Assembly: GCF_003574675.1 (NCBI RefSeq)
Contig: NZ_QOAZ01000025.1
Span: forward strand, 1-55,740
DNA length: 55,740 nt
Direction of reading: 5' to 3'
DNA from: Azohydromonas sediminis
Lineage (GTDB): Bacteria > Pseudomonadota > Gammaproteobacteria > Burkholderiales > Burkholderiaceae_C
The notes beneath the pieces are model-generated. The model was given only the letters and a program-made list of their open reading frames with translations. It did no database searches and was not told the DNA's origin. Both the position numbers and the translations under genes were made by a program. This document shows positions 29,457 through 39,434 of the stretch, piece by piece (position 1 is the first letter of the stretch; each line of letters begins with the position of its first letter).

Positions 29457-31742
29457 TCAGGGCTTGATGCGCTGCGCGCGCAGCACCGACGGTGCGCGCT
29501 TGAGCGCGCGCAGCACGTCGGCCAGGTGCAGGCGGTCGCGCACTGCGAGCAGCAGCTTGAGCTCGACCGTCTCGCCGGCCTTCTCGTCGCCCATCGCGAT
29601 GTGCGTGATGTCGGCCTCGGCGCCGCTGATCGCGGAGGCCACGCGCGCGAGCACGCCCTTGCCGTTCTCGACCAGCACCTGCACGCCGGTCTCGAACGGC
29701 CGCGTCGGCTCTTCGGCCCACTCGACGGGCAGCCAGCGTTCGCTGTCGCGCTCCTTCAGGCGGCGTGCGACGCCACACTCGGCGGTGTGCACCGTCAGCC
29801 CCTCGCCGCGGCCGAGGTAGCCGACGATCGCGTCGCCCGGGATCGGCCGGCAGCAGGTGGCCATCTGCACCGACGCGCCCTCGCTGCCGTCGATCGTCAC
29901 CAGGCCCTGTGTCGGCGCGTTGTCGTCGCTGGCATAGCGGCCCAGCGTCAGCGTCACGGCGTCGGGGCGCGCGCCGCGCTCGGCGAGCAGCTGCGCGACG
30001 CGCTTGGCGACGATGGTCGCGATCTTGCGCCCCTGGCCGATGTCGGTCATCAGCTCGGCGCGGTGGCGGTTGCCCGCCCAGCGTGCGACCTGCTGCCACA
30101 GCGCAGCGGCGTCCTCGTCGGCGGGGTCGGCCGACGGCATCGGCAGACCCTCGGCGCGCAGCGCCTGCGCGAGCAGCTTCTCGCCCAGCGCGCGCGCCTC
30201 TTCGGCCTCCATTGTCTTCAGGTGGTGGCGGATCTTGCTGCGCGCGCGGCCGGTGCGCACGAAGTTCAGCCACGCCGGGTTCGGCTTCGCGTTGGGCGCT
30301 GTGACGATCTCGACGACGTCGCCGCTCTTGAGCTCGGTGCGCAGCGCGACCGCCTCGCCGTTGACCTTGGCCGCCACCGTGTGGTGGCCGACGTCGGAGT
30401 GGATCGCATACGCGAAGTCCACCGGCGTGGCGCCGCGCGGCAGCGCGAGGATCTTGCTCTTGGGCGTGAAGACGTAGACCGCGTCGGGGTAGAGGTCGAC
30501 CTTGACGTGCTCGAGGAACTCGGCCGCATCGCGCGTCTCGTCCTGGATGTCGAGCAGGCTCTGCAGCCAGATCGTGCCCAGCCGCTGCGCTTCCTTCGGG
30601 TCGCGCACGTCCTTGGCCTTGTACATCCAGTGCGCGGCGATGCCGGCCTCGGCGACCGCGTGCATCGCCTCGGTGCGGATCTGGAACTCGATCGCGGTGC
30701 CGAGCGGGCTGACCAGCGTCGTGTGCAGCGACTGGTAGCCGTTGGCCTTCGGGATCGCGATGTAGTCCTTGAAGCGGCCTGGCACCGGCTTGTAGAGCTG
30801 GTGCAGCACGCCCAGCGCGGTGTAGCACTCGAGCACGTCGCCGACGACGATGCGAAAGCCGAAGATGTCGTTGACCTGCGCGAAGCTGGTGTGCTTCTCG
30901 CGCATCTTGCGGTAGATCGAGTAGATCGTCTTCTCGCGCCCGGCGATCTGCACCTTCATGCGTGCCGCGGCGAAGGCGCGTCCGACGTCCTTGTGCACGC
31001 GATCGACGAGGTCGCGCCGGTAGCCGCGCGAGCGCTGCACGGCCTTCGACAGCACCGCGTGCCGCCAAGGGTGCAGGTGCTCGAACGACAGCTCCTGCAG
31101 CTCGCGGTAGGTCTGGTTCAGACCCAGACGGTGCGCGATCGGCGCGTAGATCTCGAGCGTCTCGCGCGCGATGCGCCCGCGCTTGGCCGGCGCCATCGCA
31201 TTCATCGTGCGCATGTTGTGCAGCCGGTCGGCGAGCTTGACGAGGATCACGCGCACGTCGCGCGCCATCGCCAGCAGCATCTTGCGAAACGACTCGGCCT
31301 GCGACTCCTCGCGCGTGTTGAACTGCAGCTTGTCGAGCTTGGTCAGTCCGTCGACGAGGTCGGCGGTGGCGGCGCCGAAGCGCTCGATCAGCTCGGCCTT
31401 GCCGACGCCGCAGTCCTCCATCGCGTCGTGCATCAGCGCGGCCATGATGGCCTGCGCGTCGAGCTTCCAGTCGGCGCACAGCCCGGCCACCGCGAGCGGG
31501 TGCGTGATGTAGGGCTCGCCGCTGGCGCGGAACTGCCCGAGGTGCGCCTCGTCGGCGAACTTGTAGGCCTCGCGCACCTGCTTCAGCTCGGCCTTCGAGA
31601 GGTAGCCGAGCTTGTCGGCCAGCGCGGCGAAGGTGGCTGCCTCGGGAGCAGCAGGCTGCTCGGCGGCCTTGCCCAGCGCGAAGCGCGGCAACCCCGTCAG
31701 CGCGGAGGGCAGCAGTTCGGCGGCCAGCGACCGGATCCCCAT
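29457..31742 (-). CDS. spoT: bifunctional (p)ppGpp synthetase/hydrolase (SpoT/Rsh)
   Basis: A 761-residue RelA/SpoT protein. The HD hydrolase domain is intact (HPLAVAGLCADWKLDAQAIMAALMHDAMED, His105-Asp106). The synthetase domain has FGFRIVVGDVLECYTALGVLH and KANGYQSLHTTLVSPLGTAIEFQIRTEAM. TGS, zinc-finger (ATCCRPIPGDAIVGY) and C-terminal ACT domains follow. It makes and degrades the stringent-response alarmone. ATG 31742 (MGIRSLAAEL) is preferred over an in-frame upstream start at 31781. TAAATT ends 5 bases before it, hinting at a leaderless mRNA separate from rpoZ. Confidence 0.95.
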   Translation of the reverse strand: MGIRSLAAELLPSALTGLPRFALGKAAEQPAAPEAATFAALADKLGYLSKAELKQVREAYKFADEAHLGQFRASGEPYITHPLAVAGLCADWKLDAQAIMAALMHDAMEDCGVGKAELIERFGAATADLVDGLTKLDKLQFNTREESQAESFRKMLLAMARDVRVILVKLADRLHNMRTMNAMAPAKRGRIARETLEIYAPIAHRLGLNQTYRELQELSFEHLHPWRHAVLSKAVQRSRGYRRDLVDRVHKDVGRAFAAARMKVQIAGREKTIYSIYRKMREKHTSFAQVNDIFGFRIVVGDVLECYTALGVLHQLYKPVPGRFKDYIAIPKANGYQSLHTTLVSPLGTAIEFQIRTEAMHAVAEAGIAAHWMYKAKDVRDPKEAQRLGTIWLQSLLDIQDETRDAAEFLEHVKVDLYPDAVYVFTPKSKILALPRGATPVDFAYAIHSDVGHHTVAAKVNGEAVALRTELKSGDVVEIVTAPNAKPNPAWLNFVRTGRARSKIRHHLKTMEAEEARALGEKLLAQALRAEGLPMPSADPADEDAAALWQQVARWAGNRHRAELMTDIGQGRKIATIVAKRVAQLLAERGARPDAVTLTLGRYASDDNAPTQGLVTIDGSEGASVQMATCCRPIPGDAIVGYLGRGEGLTVHTAECGVARRLKERDSERWLPVEWAEEPTRPFETGVQVLVENGKGVLARVASAISGAEADITHIAMGDEKAGETVELKLLLAVRDRLHLADVLRALKRAPSVLRAQRIKP

Positions 31743-31815
31743 GCCCCAATTTAGCAGGCTGCGGCCGCACGCGCCTCGCACGGGTGTCCGGCGGGGCGCA
31801 CAGCGCCGCGCGAGA

Positions 31816-31849
31816 ACGACGAAGGGCGCCCGCAGGCGCCCTTCGTCGT
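31816..31849 (-). terminator. perfect 15-bp hairpin between rpoZ and spoT
   Basis: Two 15-base arms (ACGACGAAGGGCGCC and its exact complement) flank a CGCA/TGCG loop, 21 bases after the rpoZ stop. Only a few T follow on the minus strand (TTCTC), so termination may be partial. It separates gmk-rpoZ from spoT. Confidence 0.6.
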
Positions 31850-31869
31850 GGAGTTGGACGCGCGCCAGC

Positions 31870-32073
31870 TCAGATCGGCACGCGGCGCAGCATCTCGAGG
31901 CCGATCTCGCCGGCGGCGATCTCGCGCAGTGCCGTCACGCCGGGCTTGTTCTTCGTCTCGATTTTCGGCGCGTGGCCGTGGCTGAGCATGCGCGCGCGGT
32001 ACGTGGCGGCGAGCACCAGCTGGAAGCGGTTCGGGATCTTCTGCAGGCAGTCTTCGACGGTGATGCGGGCCAT
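31870..32073 (-). CDS. rpoZ: RNA polymerase omega subunit
   Basis: A 67-residue omega subunit, the short form usual in Burkholderiales (E. coli 91). It starts [30 protein letters not shown] and keeps [15 protein letters not shown]. It binds beta-prime and assists RNA polymerase assembly. It lies 15 bases after gmk and before spoT, the conserved order. Confidence 0.96.
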   Translation of the reverse strand: MARITVEDCLQKIPNRFQLVLAATYRARMLSHGHAPKIETKNKPGVTALREIAAGEIGLEMLRRVPI

Positions 32074-32088
32074 GGCGGTGCGACGGGG

Positions 32089-32724
32089 TCAGATCAGGTC
32101 GAGCGCGGCGAACACCTGCGACTTGTTGCGCTTTTGCGCCGCGTACTTCAGGCGCTGCGAGTGCACGACCGTCTTGAGGTCGAACAGCGCCGTTTCGAAC
32201 AGGGCATTGATTATCACATAGTCGAAGTGCCGCGCCTGCGCGACCTCGGTGCGCGCGTTGGCCATGCGCTGCTCGATGACGTCGGGGCCGTCCTCGCCGC
32301 GGCGCAGCAGGCGCTGGCGCAGCTCGTCCCAGCTCGGCGGCAGGATGAAGATCAGCACCGCGTGCGCGAACAGCTGCTTGATCTGCAGCGCGCCCTGCCA
32401 GTCGATCTCGAGGATCACGTCATCGCCGGCCTTCAGCCGCTGCTGCAGCTCGACGCGCGACGTGCCGTACAGGTTGCCGTGCACCTGCGCCCACTCGAAG
32501 AACTCGCCGCGCTCGACCATGCCGCGGAACGTCGCCTCGTCGACGAAGTGGTACTCGCGCCCGTCGCGTTCCTGGCCGCGCGGTGCGCGCGTCGTGTGCG
32601 ACACCGACACCGACAGGTGCGCGTCGAGCTCGAGCAGCGCCTTCACGAGGCTCGACTTGCCGGCGCCGCTGGGTGCGGCGACGACGAACAGGTTGCCCGG
32701 GGTCTCGCTCGGGGAGGGGTCCAT
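32089..32724 (-). CDS. gmk: guanylate kinase
   Basis: A 211-residue enzyme that converts GMP to GDP with ATP. The P-loop is APSGAGKSS (17-25), then [25 protein letters not shown] for GMP binding and [14 protein letters not shown]. Full length for the family (E. coli 207). It starts 5 bases after yicC and is probably cotranscribed with it and rpoZ. Confidence 0.96.
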   Translation of the reverse strand: MDPSPSETPGNLFVVAAPSGAGKSSLVKALLELDAHLSVSVSHTTRAPRGQERDGREYHFVDEATFRGMVERGEFFEWAQVHGNLYGTSRVELQQRLKAGDDVILEIDWQGALQIKQLFAHAVLIFILPPSWDELRQRLLRRGEDGPDVIEQRMANARTEVAQARHFDYVIINALFETALFDLKTVVHSQRLKYAAQKRNKSQVFAALDLI

Positions 32725-32729
32725 CGCCG

Positions 32730-33638
32730 TCACTCCAGGTTCTGCACCTGCTCGCGCATCTGCTCGATCGCGACCTTCATCTCGACCGCGATCGCGGTCA
32801 GCTCGAGCGCAGCCGACTTCGAGCCGAGCGTGTTGGCCTCGCGCTGCAGCTCCTGGATCAGGAAGTCCAGCCGCTTGCCGACCTCGCCGCCCTTGGCGAG
32901 CAGGCGCTCGATCTCGTCGAGGTGCGCGCGCAGCCGCGCGAGCTCCTCGGCGACGTCGATGCGCAGCGCGTACGCCGCCGCCTCGTTGAGCGCGCGCTCG
33001 CGCAGGGCCTGCTCGCCGATGCTGGCGGCCGCGCCGGTGGCCTGCAGCGCCTCGTGCCAGCGCTCGACGAAGCGCTGCTGCTGGCGCTGCACGACGGCGG
33101 GCACCAGCGGCTCGGCCTGTGCCGCGAGTTCGCGCAGCCGCGCGACGCGTTCGGCGAGCACCGCGGCCAGACGCGCGCCTTCGCGCTCGCGCGCGGCGCG
33201 CAGCGACGCAATCGCGCGGTCGGCCGCGTCGAGCACGGCGTCGTCGGCGCGCGCGGTGGCGCTGGCGCTGCGGCACCACTGCAGGGCCTCGTGCGTCGAC
33301 AGCGGCGCGGCCTTCGGCAGCCACGACTGCACCTGCGACTCGAGCTGCGACAGGCGGTGCAGTTGGTCGGCGGTGGGCTGCGGCCACGCGTCGGCCTCGT
33401 CGCGCGCGCTGCTGAGCCGCAGTTCGATCTTGCCGCGGCGGAACGCGCCGGCCAGGCGCTCGCGCAGCGCCGCCTCGAGCCCGCGCCATTCGTCGGGCAG
33501 GCGGAACGAGAGGTCGAGAAAGCGGCTGTTGACCGACCGTAATTCGACCGTCAGCGCCGCCGCCGTGGGCCCAGAATCCGCCCCGGAAACGGCCCTTGTC
33601 GCGGCACTGGCGTAGCCGGTCATGCTGTAGACTGACAT
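32730..33638 (-). CDS. yicC: YicC-family endoribonuclease
   Basis: A 302-residue YicC protein: [11 protein letters not shown] at the start, [17 protein letters not shown], and the C-terminal [48 protein letters not shown], which carries the conserved acidic and His/Glu region. E. coli YicC is described as an RNase that acts on small RNAs such as RyhB. ATG 33638 follows AAGGCG. It is divergent from the kinase gene, with only 27 bases between the two starts. Confidence 0.93.
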   Translation of the reverse strand: MSVYSMTGYASAATRAVSGADSGPTAAALTVELRSVNSRFLDLSFRLPDEWRGLEAALRERLAGAFRRGKIELRLSSARDEADAWPQPTADQLHRLSQLESQVQSWLPKAAPLSTHEALQWCRSASATARADDAVLDAADRAIASLRAAREREGARLAAVLAERVARLRELAAQAEPLVPAVVQRQQQRFVERWHEALQATGAAASIGEQALRERALNEAAAYALRIDVAEELARLRAHLDEIERLLAKGGEVGKRLDFLIQELQREANTLGSKSAALELTAIAVEMKVAIEQMREQVQNLE

Positions 33639-33665
33639 CGCGCTATCGCCTTGCAAAACTCGATT

Positions 33666-34634
33666 ATGTCAAAGCCCAAACCCGCCCCGTTGCCGGCAGG
33701 CACCGTGGTCGGCGGCTACCAGATCGTCAAGAAGCTGGCGGCCGGTGGTTTTGGCGTGGTCTACCTCGCCGAGGACGAGAACGGCCACCTGGTGGCGATC
33801 AAGGAGTACCTGCCCGCGTCGCTGGCCGAACGCGACCCCGGCGAACTGGTGCCGCGCGTCAAGCCCGACAAGCTGCCGCTGTACCGCCTGGGCCTGAAGA
33901 GCTTCTTCGAGGAAGGGCGCTCGCTCGCGCAGATCAGTCACCCGAGCGTCGTCTCGGTGCTGAACTTCTTCCGCGAGAACGAGACCGTCTACATGGTGAT
34001 GAACTACCTGCAGGGCGACACGCTGCAGGACTTCATCGTCACCGCGCGCGACTTGAAGCGCGACAAGGTGTTCCGCGAGAGCACGATCCGCTCGCTGTTC
34101 GACGAGATCCTGCGCGGGCTGCGCATCGTGCACCAGCACAAGATGCTGCACCTGGACATCAAGCCGGCGAACATCTTCATCACCAACGACAACAAGGCGG
34201 TGATGCTCGACTTCGGCGCCGCGCGCGAGGTGCTGAGCAAGGAGGGCAACTTCATCCGCCCGATGTACACGCCCGGCTTCGCCGCGCCCGAGATGTACAA
34301 GCGCGACGGCGCGCTGGGGCCGTGGACCGACATCTACGCGATCGGCGCGTGCATCTACGCGTGCATGCAGGGCTACCCGCCGAACGACGCGCCGCAGCGC
34401 CTCGAGAAGGACCGCCTCGCGCTGAGCCTGTCGCGGCTGCGCAATGTGTACTCCGACAACCTGATCGAGGTCACCGAGTGGTGCATGTCGCTCGACTCGC
34501 TGTCGCGCCCGCAGAGCGTGTTCGCGCTGCAGAAGGAGCTCGCGCGCGAGACCGAGCGCCGCTACACCAAGCTGAGCTTTTCCGAGCGGCTGAAGCTGCA
34601 GCTCGAGAACCTCAAGTCGGGCGCCAAGCCTTGA
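33666..34634 (+). CDS. Hanks-type serine/threonine protein kinase
   Basis: A 322-residue soluble kinase with no membrane segment or PASTA repeats. The Gly loop is LAAGGFGVVYLA, the ATP-binding Lys is Lys46 in VAIKEYLP, and the helix-C Glu is in FFEEGRSL. The catalytic loop reads HLDIKPAN (His162, Asp164, Lys166, Asn169), so it is a non-RD kinase. The metal-binding DFG is at 182-184 and the activation segment ends in AAPEMY. It is followed 34 bases later by a PP2C phosphatase, the usual partner that reverses its work. Targets are unknown. Similar pairs sit beside yicC and rph in other Burkholderiales. Confidence 0.9.
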   Translation: MSKPKPAPLPAGTVVGGYQIVKKLAAGGFGVVYLAEDENGHLVAIKEYLPASLAERDPGELVPRVKPDKLPLYRLGLKSFFEEGRSLAQISHPSVVSVLNFFRENETVYMVMNYLQGDTLQDFIVTARDLKRDKVFRESTIRSLFDEILRGLRIVHQHKMLHLDIKPANIFITNDNKAVMLDFGAAREVLSKEGNFIRPMYTPGFAAPEMYKRDGALGPWTDIYAIGACIYACMQGYPPNDAPQRLEKDRLALSLSRLRNVYSDNLIEVTEWCMSLDSLSRPQSVFALQKELARETERRYTKLSFSERLKLQLENLKSGAKP

Positions 34635-34668
34635 TGCGCGCGGACCTCGCCGCCACCGCCTGACGCCG

Positions 34669-35571
34669 ATGCGCTTCGCCGTCTACCAGGTCAGCCGCAA
34701 GGGCGGACGCGAGAAGAACGAAGACCGCATGGGCTACTGCTACACGCGCGAGTCGGGCCTGTTCGCGCTCGCCGACGGCATGGGCGGTCACCCCGAGGGC
34801 GAGGTCGCCTCGCAGCTCGCGCTGCAGACGCTGGCCGCGCGCTTCCAGCACGACGCCAAGCCGCGCCTGGCCGACCCGCAGCTGTTCCTGCGCGAAGGCA
34901 TCCTCGCCGCGCACCGCGAGCTGCTGCGCTACGCGCAGCGGCGCGCGCTGCCCGACACGCCGCGCACGACGGTCGTCGCCTGCGTGCTGCAGGACGGCGC
35001 GCTGTGGTGGGCGCACTGCGGCGACTCGAGGCTGTACGTCGTGCGCGACGGCGCGCTCGTGGCGCGCACGCGCGACCACTCCTACGCCGAGCTGCACGAG
35101 GCGCTGACGCTGTCGACGACGGTCACGCCGTTCGGGCGCAACGTGCTGTTCACGTGCCTGGGCAGCCCGAGCGAGCCGATGGTCGACGCCGCCGGGCCGC
35201 TGCGCCTGCACGGCGGCGACCGCATCCTGCTGTGCTCCGACGGGCTGTGGGGCAACGTCGCCGACGCCGAGATCGCGGCGCAGCTCGGCCGCGGCACGAT
35301 CTCGCACTCGGTGCCCGACCTCGTCGAGGCCGCGCTGCGCGAAGGCGGTACGAAGTGCGACAACGTCACCGCGATCGCCGTCGAGTGGGAAGGCGGCGAC
35401 GACGCCGACGCGGTGTCGACGCAGGCGCTCGGCGAGGACCTGTTCGCGTCGAGCATCCAGACCGCGGCGCTCGGCGACGCGGCGGCCGACGATCTCGACG
35501 ACGCCGAGATCGAGCGTTCGATCCAGGAGATCAACGAGGCGATCCGGCGCTCGGCCGAGAAGCGACACTGA
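34669..35571 (+). CDS. PP2C-type protein phosphatase
   Basis: A 300-residue metal-dependent Ser/Thr phosphatase. The metal-binding motifs are present: [46 protein letters not shown] and [12 protein letters not shown]. After the catalytic domain (1-240) comes an acidic tail ([13 protein letters not shown].., [21 protein letters not shown]) that could bind a partner. It likely dephosphorylates the kinase upstream or its substrates. A hairpin follows the stop. Confidence 0.92.
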   Translation: MRFAVYQVSRKGGREKNEDRMGYCYTRESGLFALADGMGGHPEGEVASQLALQTLAARFQHDAKPRLADPQLFLREGILAAHRELLRYAQRRALPDTPRTTVVACVLQDGALWWAHCGDSRLYVVRDGALVARTRDHSYAELHEALTLSTTVTPFGRNVLFTCLGSPSEPMVDAAGPLRLHGGDRILLCSDGLWGNVADAEIAAQLGRGTISHSVPDLVEAALREGGTKCDNVTAIAVEWEGGDDADAVSTQALGEDLFASSIQTAALGDAAADDLDDAEIERSIQEINEAIRRSAEKRH

Positions 35572-35572
35572 G

Positions 35573-35598
35573 GCCGGCGGCCTGGGCCGCCGGTGTTT
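35573..35598 (+). terminator. hairpin between the PP2C gene and rph
   Basis: An 8-bp stem (CCGGCGGC / GCCGCCGG) with a CTGG loop is followed by TGTTT. It begins two bases after the phosphatase stop and probably ends the kinase-phosphatase transcript. Confidence 0.6.
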
Positions 35599-35618
35599 GC
35601 GTTCCCGAGAGGTTTTCG

Positions 35619-36344
35619 ATGACTTTCATGCGCACCCACGGGCGTGCCGCCGACGCGCTGCGTCCGGTCTCGCTGCAGCGGCACTACACGCGCCACGCCG
35701 AGGGTTCGGTGCTGGTGTCGTTCGGCGACACCCGGGTGCTGTGCACCGCGTCGGTCGACGAGAAGGTGCCGCCGCACAAGCGCGGCAGCGGCGAGGGCTG
35801 GGTCACCGCCGAGTACGGCATGCTGCCGCGCAGCACGCACACGCGAAGCGACCGCGAGGCCGCGCGCGGCAAGCAAAGTGGCCGCACGCAGGAGATCCAG
35901 CGCCTGATCGGGCGCTCGCTGCGCGCCGTCTTCGACCTCGCGGTGCTCGGCGAGCGCAGCATCATCGTCGACTGCGACGTGATCCAGGCCGACGGCGGCA
36001 CGCGCACCGCGGCGATCACCGGCGCCTTCGTCGCCGCGCACGACGCCGTCACGTGGCTGCAGCGCGAAGGCCGCATCGAGCGCTCGCCGATCCGCGACCA
36101 CGTCGCCGCGGTGTCGGTGGGCATCGTCGAGGGCACGCCGCTGCTCGACCTCGAGTACGTCGAGGACGTCGCCTGCGACACCGACATGAACGTCGTGATG
36201 ACCGGCAGCGGCGGCTTCGTCGAGGTGCAGGGCACCGCCGAGGGCGTGCCGTTCACGCGCGCCGAGATGGACCGCATGCTCGCGCTCGCCGCGCACGGCA
36301 TCGCCGAGCTCGTCGCGCGGCAGCGCGCCGCGCTGGCCGGCTGA
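35619..36344 (+). CDS. rph: ribonuclease PH
   Basis: A 241-residue phosphorolytic 3' exoribonuclease that trims tRNA 3' ends. It has the full pattern: [81 protein letters not shown] and [22 protein letters not shown]. Full length (E. coli ancestral form 238). It is followed by rdgB after 10 bases. Confidence 0.97.
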   Translation: MTFMRTHGRAADALRPVSLQRHYTRHAEGSVLVSFGDTRVLCTASVDEKVPPHKRGSGEGWVTAEYGMLPRSTHTRSDREAARGKQSGRTQEIQRLIGRSLRAVFDLAVLGERSIIVDCDVIQADGGTRTAAITGAFVAAHDAVTWLQREGRIERSPIRDHVAAVSVGIVEGTPLLDLEYVEDVACDTDMNVVMTGSGGFVEVQGTAEGVPFTRAEMDRMLALAAHGIAELVARQRAALAG

Positions 36345-36354
36345 CGGGGGCACG

Positions 36355-36984
36355 ATGCGGCTGGTGCTGGCGTCGAACAACGCGAAGAAGCTCGCCGAGC
36401 TGCGCGCGCTGTTCGCCGATCTGCCGCTCGAGCTCGTCGCGCAGGGCGCGCTCGGCATCGCCGAGGCCGACGAGCCGCACGCGACCTTCGTCGAGAACGC
36501 GCTGGCCAAGGCCAGGCACGCGGCGCGCGCCGCCGGCGGCGCGGCGATCGCCGACGACTCGGGGCTGTGCGTCGACGCGCTCGGCGGTGCGCCGGGCGTC
36601 GTCTCGGCGCACTATGCGCCGGTCGCGCTGCCGCCGGGCGACCGCGAGGCGCAGCGCCGCGTGCAGGACGAGGCCAACAACGCGCGCCTGCTGCGCGAGC
36701 TCGACGGCGTGGCCGACCGGCGCGCGCGCTTCGTCAGCACGCTGGTCGCGCTGCGCCACGCCGACGACCCCGAGCCGCTCGTCGCGTTAGGCCGCTGGGA
36801 CGGCGTCGTGCTCGACGCGCCGCGCGGCGCCGGCGGCTTCGGCTACGACCCGCTGCTGTACATCCCCGAGCTCGGCGCCACGGTGGCCGAACTCGACGCG
36901 GCGACGAAGAACCGCGCGAGCCACCGCGCCCGCGCCGCGGCTGCGATGCGCGAGCTGCTGCGCCAGGCCTGGCATCTTGGCTGA
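36355..36984 (+). CDS. rdgB: XTP/dITP pyrophosphatase (RdgB/HAM1)
   Basis: A 209-residue house-cleaning enzyme that removes dITP and XTP. Motifs: LVLASNNAKKLAELRALF, TFVENALAKARHAA, AIADDSGLCVDALGGAPGV, and GAGGFGYDPLLYIPELGATVAEL. Normal length. Its end overlaps the TTG start of hemW by 8 bases, implying coupled translation. Confidence 0.96.
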   Translation: MRLVLASNNAKKLAELRALFADLPLELVAQGALGIAEADEPHATFVENALAKARHAARAAGGAAIADDSGLCVDALGGAPGVVSAHYAPVALPPGDREAQRRVQDEANNARLLRELDGVADRRARFVSTLVALRHADDPEPLVALGRWDGVVLDAPRGAGGFGYDPLLYIPELGATVAELDAATKNRASHRARAAAAMRELLRQAWHLG

Positions 36985-38344
36985 GCAGGTCGTTCGGCTG
37001 CGCCGCCGCGGCGACGTCGCGCTCGCCGCGCTGCCGCCACTGGCGCTGTACGTGCACCTGCCGTGGTGCCTGAAGAAGTGCCCCTACTGCGACTTCAATT
37101 CGCACGAGCTGACCCCCAGGCTCGCTGCGCTCCCTGCCGGGCGCCAGAGTCGCCCGGCCTTCGGGCCGTCCGGGTCCGCGCAGGCGGACCCGGAGCCGCG
37201 GCCCTCTGTCCCCCGAGGGGGCTCGCCGCGGACCGGGGAACCCGGATCCGCGTCGGTCTCGCTCGGCGAACCCCTCTTCGAGGCGTATGTCGATGCGCTC
37301 GTCGCCGATCTCGAGGCGTCGCTGCCGCTGGTGTGGGGCCGGCGCGTCGTCAGCGTGTTCGTCGGCGGCGGCACGCCGAGCCTGTTCCCGCCGGCGGCGA
37401 TCGACCGCCTGCTCGCCGCGGTGCGCGCGCGACTGCCGCTCGAGCCGGGCTGCGAGGTCACGCTCGAGGCCAACCCGGGCACCTTCGAGCGCGAGCGCTT
37501 CCGCGCGTACCGCGACGCCGGCGTCACGCGGCTGTCGATCGGGGTGCAGAGCTTCGACGACGCGCTGCTCGCGCGCATCGGCCGCGTGCACGACGCGCGC
37601 CAGGCGATCGCCGCCGCCGAGGAGGCGGCGCGCACGTTCGACACCTTCAACCTCGACCTGATGTACGCGCTGCCGGGGCAGACGCCGGCGATGCTCGAGC
37701 GCGACCTCGCGCAGGCGCTCGCGTTCACGCCGCCGCACCTGTCGGTCTACCACCTGACGCTCGAGCCGAACACGCGGTTCGCGACGCGCCCGCCCGAGGG
37801 CCTGCCCGACGACGACACGGCCAGCGAGATGCTCGACGCGATCGTCGCGCGCACTGCCGCGGCCGGACTCGAGCGCTACGAGGTGTCGGCCTTCGCGCGG
37901 CCCGGCCACCGCTGCGTGCACAACCTCAACTACTGGCGCTTCGGCGACTACCTGGGGCTCGGCGCCGGCGCGCACGGCAAGCTCAGCTTCCCCGATCGCA
38001 TCGTGCGCCAGGTGCGCTGGCGCGACCCGGCGACGTACCTGCAGCGCGCGCGCGAAGGCCGCGCCGTGTCGAACGAGCACGCCGTCGGTGCCGACGAGCT
38101 GCCGTTCGAGTTCGTGCTCAACGCGCTGCGGCTGCGCGAGGGGTTCACGCTCGCGCTGTTTGCCGAGCGCACCGGCCTCGCACCGTCGGTGATCGACGAC
38201 GCGCTGCGCGCGGCGGCCGCGCGCGGGCTGCTCGAGCGCGACGGCCACGCGGTGCGCGCGACGCCGCTGGGCTTCGACTTCCTGTCGGACCTGCAGGCGA
38301 TGTTCCTGCCCGCGGCGTCGGGCGATTGGCTCAAACCCGGTTGA
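36977..38344 (+). CDS. hemW: HemW-type radical SAM protein with an in-frame repeat insertion
   Basis: A 455-residue radical SAM protein of the HemW (heme chaperone, CPO-like) family; E. coli HemW has 378. The iron-sulfur motif is CLKKCPYC (Cys31, 35, 38), followed by [30 protein letters not shown] and [12 protein letters not shown]. The start is a TTG inside the end of rdgB; no ATG or GTG lies before the family N-terminus. About 50 residues (46-99) between FNSHEL and [13 protein letters not shown] are extra. Their DNA is a palindromic repeat read without a stop (37110-37262). The gene ends by overlapping the convergent cheB by 14 bases. Confidence 0.9.
   Translation: MAEQVVRLRRRGDVALAALPPLALYVHLPWCLKKCPYCDFNSHELTPRLAALPAGRQSRPAFGPSGSAQADPEPRPSVPRGGSPRTGEPGSASVSLGEPLFEAYVDALVADLEASLPLVWGRRVVSVFVGGGTPSLFPPAAIDRLLAAVRARLPLEPGCEVTLEANPGTFERERFRAYRDAGVTRLSIGVQSFDDALLARIGRVHDARQAIAAAEEAARTFDTFNLDLMYALPGQTPAMLERDLAQALAFTPPHLSVYHLTLEPNTRFATRPPEGLPDDDTASEMLDAIVARTAAAGLERYEVSAFARPGHRCVHNLNYWRFGDYLGLGAGAHGKLSFPDRIVRQVRWRDPATYLQRAREGRAVSNEHAVGADELPFEFVLNALRLREGFTLALFAERTGLAPSVIDDALRAAAARGLLERDGHAVRATPLGFDFLSDLQAMFLPAASGDWLKPG
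37110..37262 (+). repeat. palindromic repeat element inserted in frame in hemW
   Basis: A run of inverted repeats: an 11-bp perfect stem TCCGGGTCCGC / GCGGACCCGGA with GCAG loop (37169-37194), CCCCC-GA-GGGGG (37210-37221), and a 24-base palindrome opening GCGGACCGG and ending TCCGC (37228-37251). A related C4/G4 hairpin plus a 24-base palindrome (19 of 24 bases identical) occurs at 53703-53756. Clusters like this resemble the intergenic palindromes common in Burkholderiales, here lying inside a coding region. Boundaries are approximate. Confidence 0.7.
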
Positions 38345-39422
38345 GCGCCATCCCGGCGGTCGCGCGCAGCCGCTCGATCAGGCGCGGCGCGATCTGCGCG
38401 AGCGGCAGCACCTCGTTGGCGGCGCCGGCGGCGATCGCCTCGCGCGGCATCCCGAAGACGACGCAGCTTGCCTCGTCCTGGCAGATGTTCCACGCGCCGG
38501 CGTCGCGCATCGCGCGCATCGCCTTCGCGCCGTCGCCGCCCATGCCGGTGAGCATCACGCCGAACGCGTTGGGGCCGACGACGCGCGCCGCCGACTCGAA
38601 CAGCACCTCGACCGACGGCTTGTGGCGGTTGACCGGCTCGCCGTCGCGCACACGCGCGACGTAGTTCGCGCCCGAGCGCTCGACCGACAAATGCAGCCCG
38701 CCGGGCGCGATGTAGGCGTGGCCGGGCAGCACGCGCTCGCCGTCGGTGGCTTCCTTGACGCGGATGCGGCACAGACCGTCCAGACGCGCCGCGTAGCTGC
38801 GCGTGAAGCCCGGCGGCATGTGCTGCGTGATGACCACCGCCGGGAAGTCGGGCGGCAGCTGCACCAGCACCTCTTTCGTCGCCTCGGTGCCGCCGGTGGA
38901 CGCGCCGATGAAGACGATCTTCTCGGTCGACAGCCGGCCCATGGCCTTGACCGGCGGTGCGCTGCCCGGCGCGGCAGCGCCGTGCGCAGGACGCTCGGGC
39001 GCCGGTGGCGCGCGGCGCACCTGCGCGCGCGCGGCGGTGCGGATCTTGTCGGTGATGTCGTGCGCGAGCTGGTGCAGCCCGTCGGCGATGCCGATCTTCG
39101 GCTTGGCGACGAAGTCGACCGCGCCGAGCTCGAGCGCGCGCAGCGTCGTCTCGGCGCCGCGCTCGGTCAGCGTCGAGACCATCACGACCGGCATCGGGCG
39201 CAGCCGCATCAGGCGCGCGAGGAAGTCGAGACCGTCCATGCGCGGCATCTCGACGTCGAGCGTGATCACGTCGGGATTCAGATTGCGGATCGTCTCGCGC
39301 GCGGTCAGCGGGTCGGCGGCCGTGCCGACGCACGTCATGTCGGGTTCGCGGTTGATGATCTCGGACAGCAGCGAGCGCACCAGTGCCGAGTCGTCGACCA
39401 CCACCACGCGGATCTTGGACAT
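38331..39422 (-). CDS. cheB: chemotaxis protein-glutamate methylesterase CheB
   Basis: A 363-residue response-regulator esterase. The receiver has VVDDSALVR and phospho-acceptor Asp56 in [11 protein letters not shown] Pro/Ala linker (135-160) leads to the methylesterase domain, with GASTGGTEA (Ser175), [11 protein letters not shown] (His) and [12 protein letters not shown] (Asp). It removes methyl groups from chemoreceptors and deamidates them, resetting sensitivity. It is the last gene of cheR-cheD-cheB, 12 bases after cheD, and overlaps hemW tail to tail by 14 bases. Confidence 0.97.
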   Translation of the reverse strand: MSKIRVVVVDDSALVRSLLSEIINREPDMTCVGTAADPLTARETIRNLNPDVITLDVEMPRMDGLDFLARLMRLRPMPVVMVSTLTERGAETTLRALELGAVDFVAKPKIGIADGLHQLAHDITDKIRTAARAQVRRAPPAPERPAHGAAAPGSAPPVKAMGRLSTEKIVFIGASTGGTEATKEVLVQLPPDFPAVVITQHMPPGFTRSYAARLDGLCRIRVKEATDGERVLPGHAYIAPGGLHLSVERSGANYVARVRDGEPVNRHKPSVEVLFESAARVVGPNAFGVMLTGMGGDGAKAMRAMRDAGAWNICQDEASCVVFGMPREAIAAGAANEVLPLAQIAPRLIERLRATAGMALNRV

Positions 39423-39434
39423 CGTCGCGGTCCC

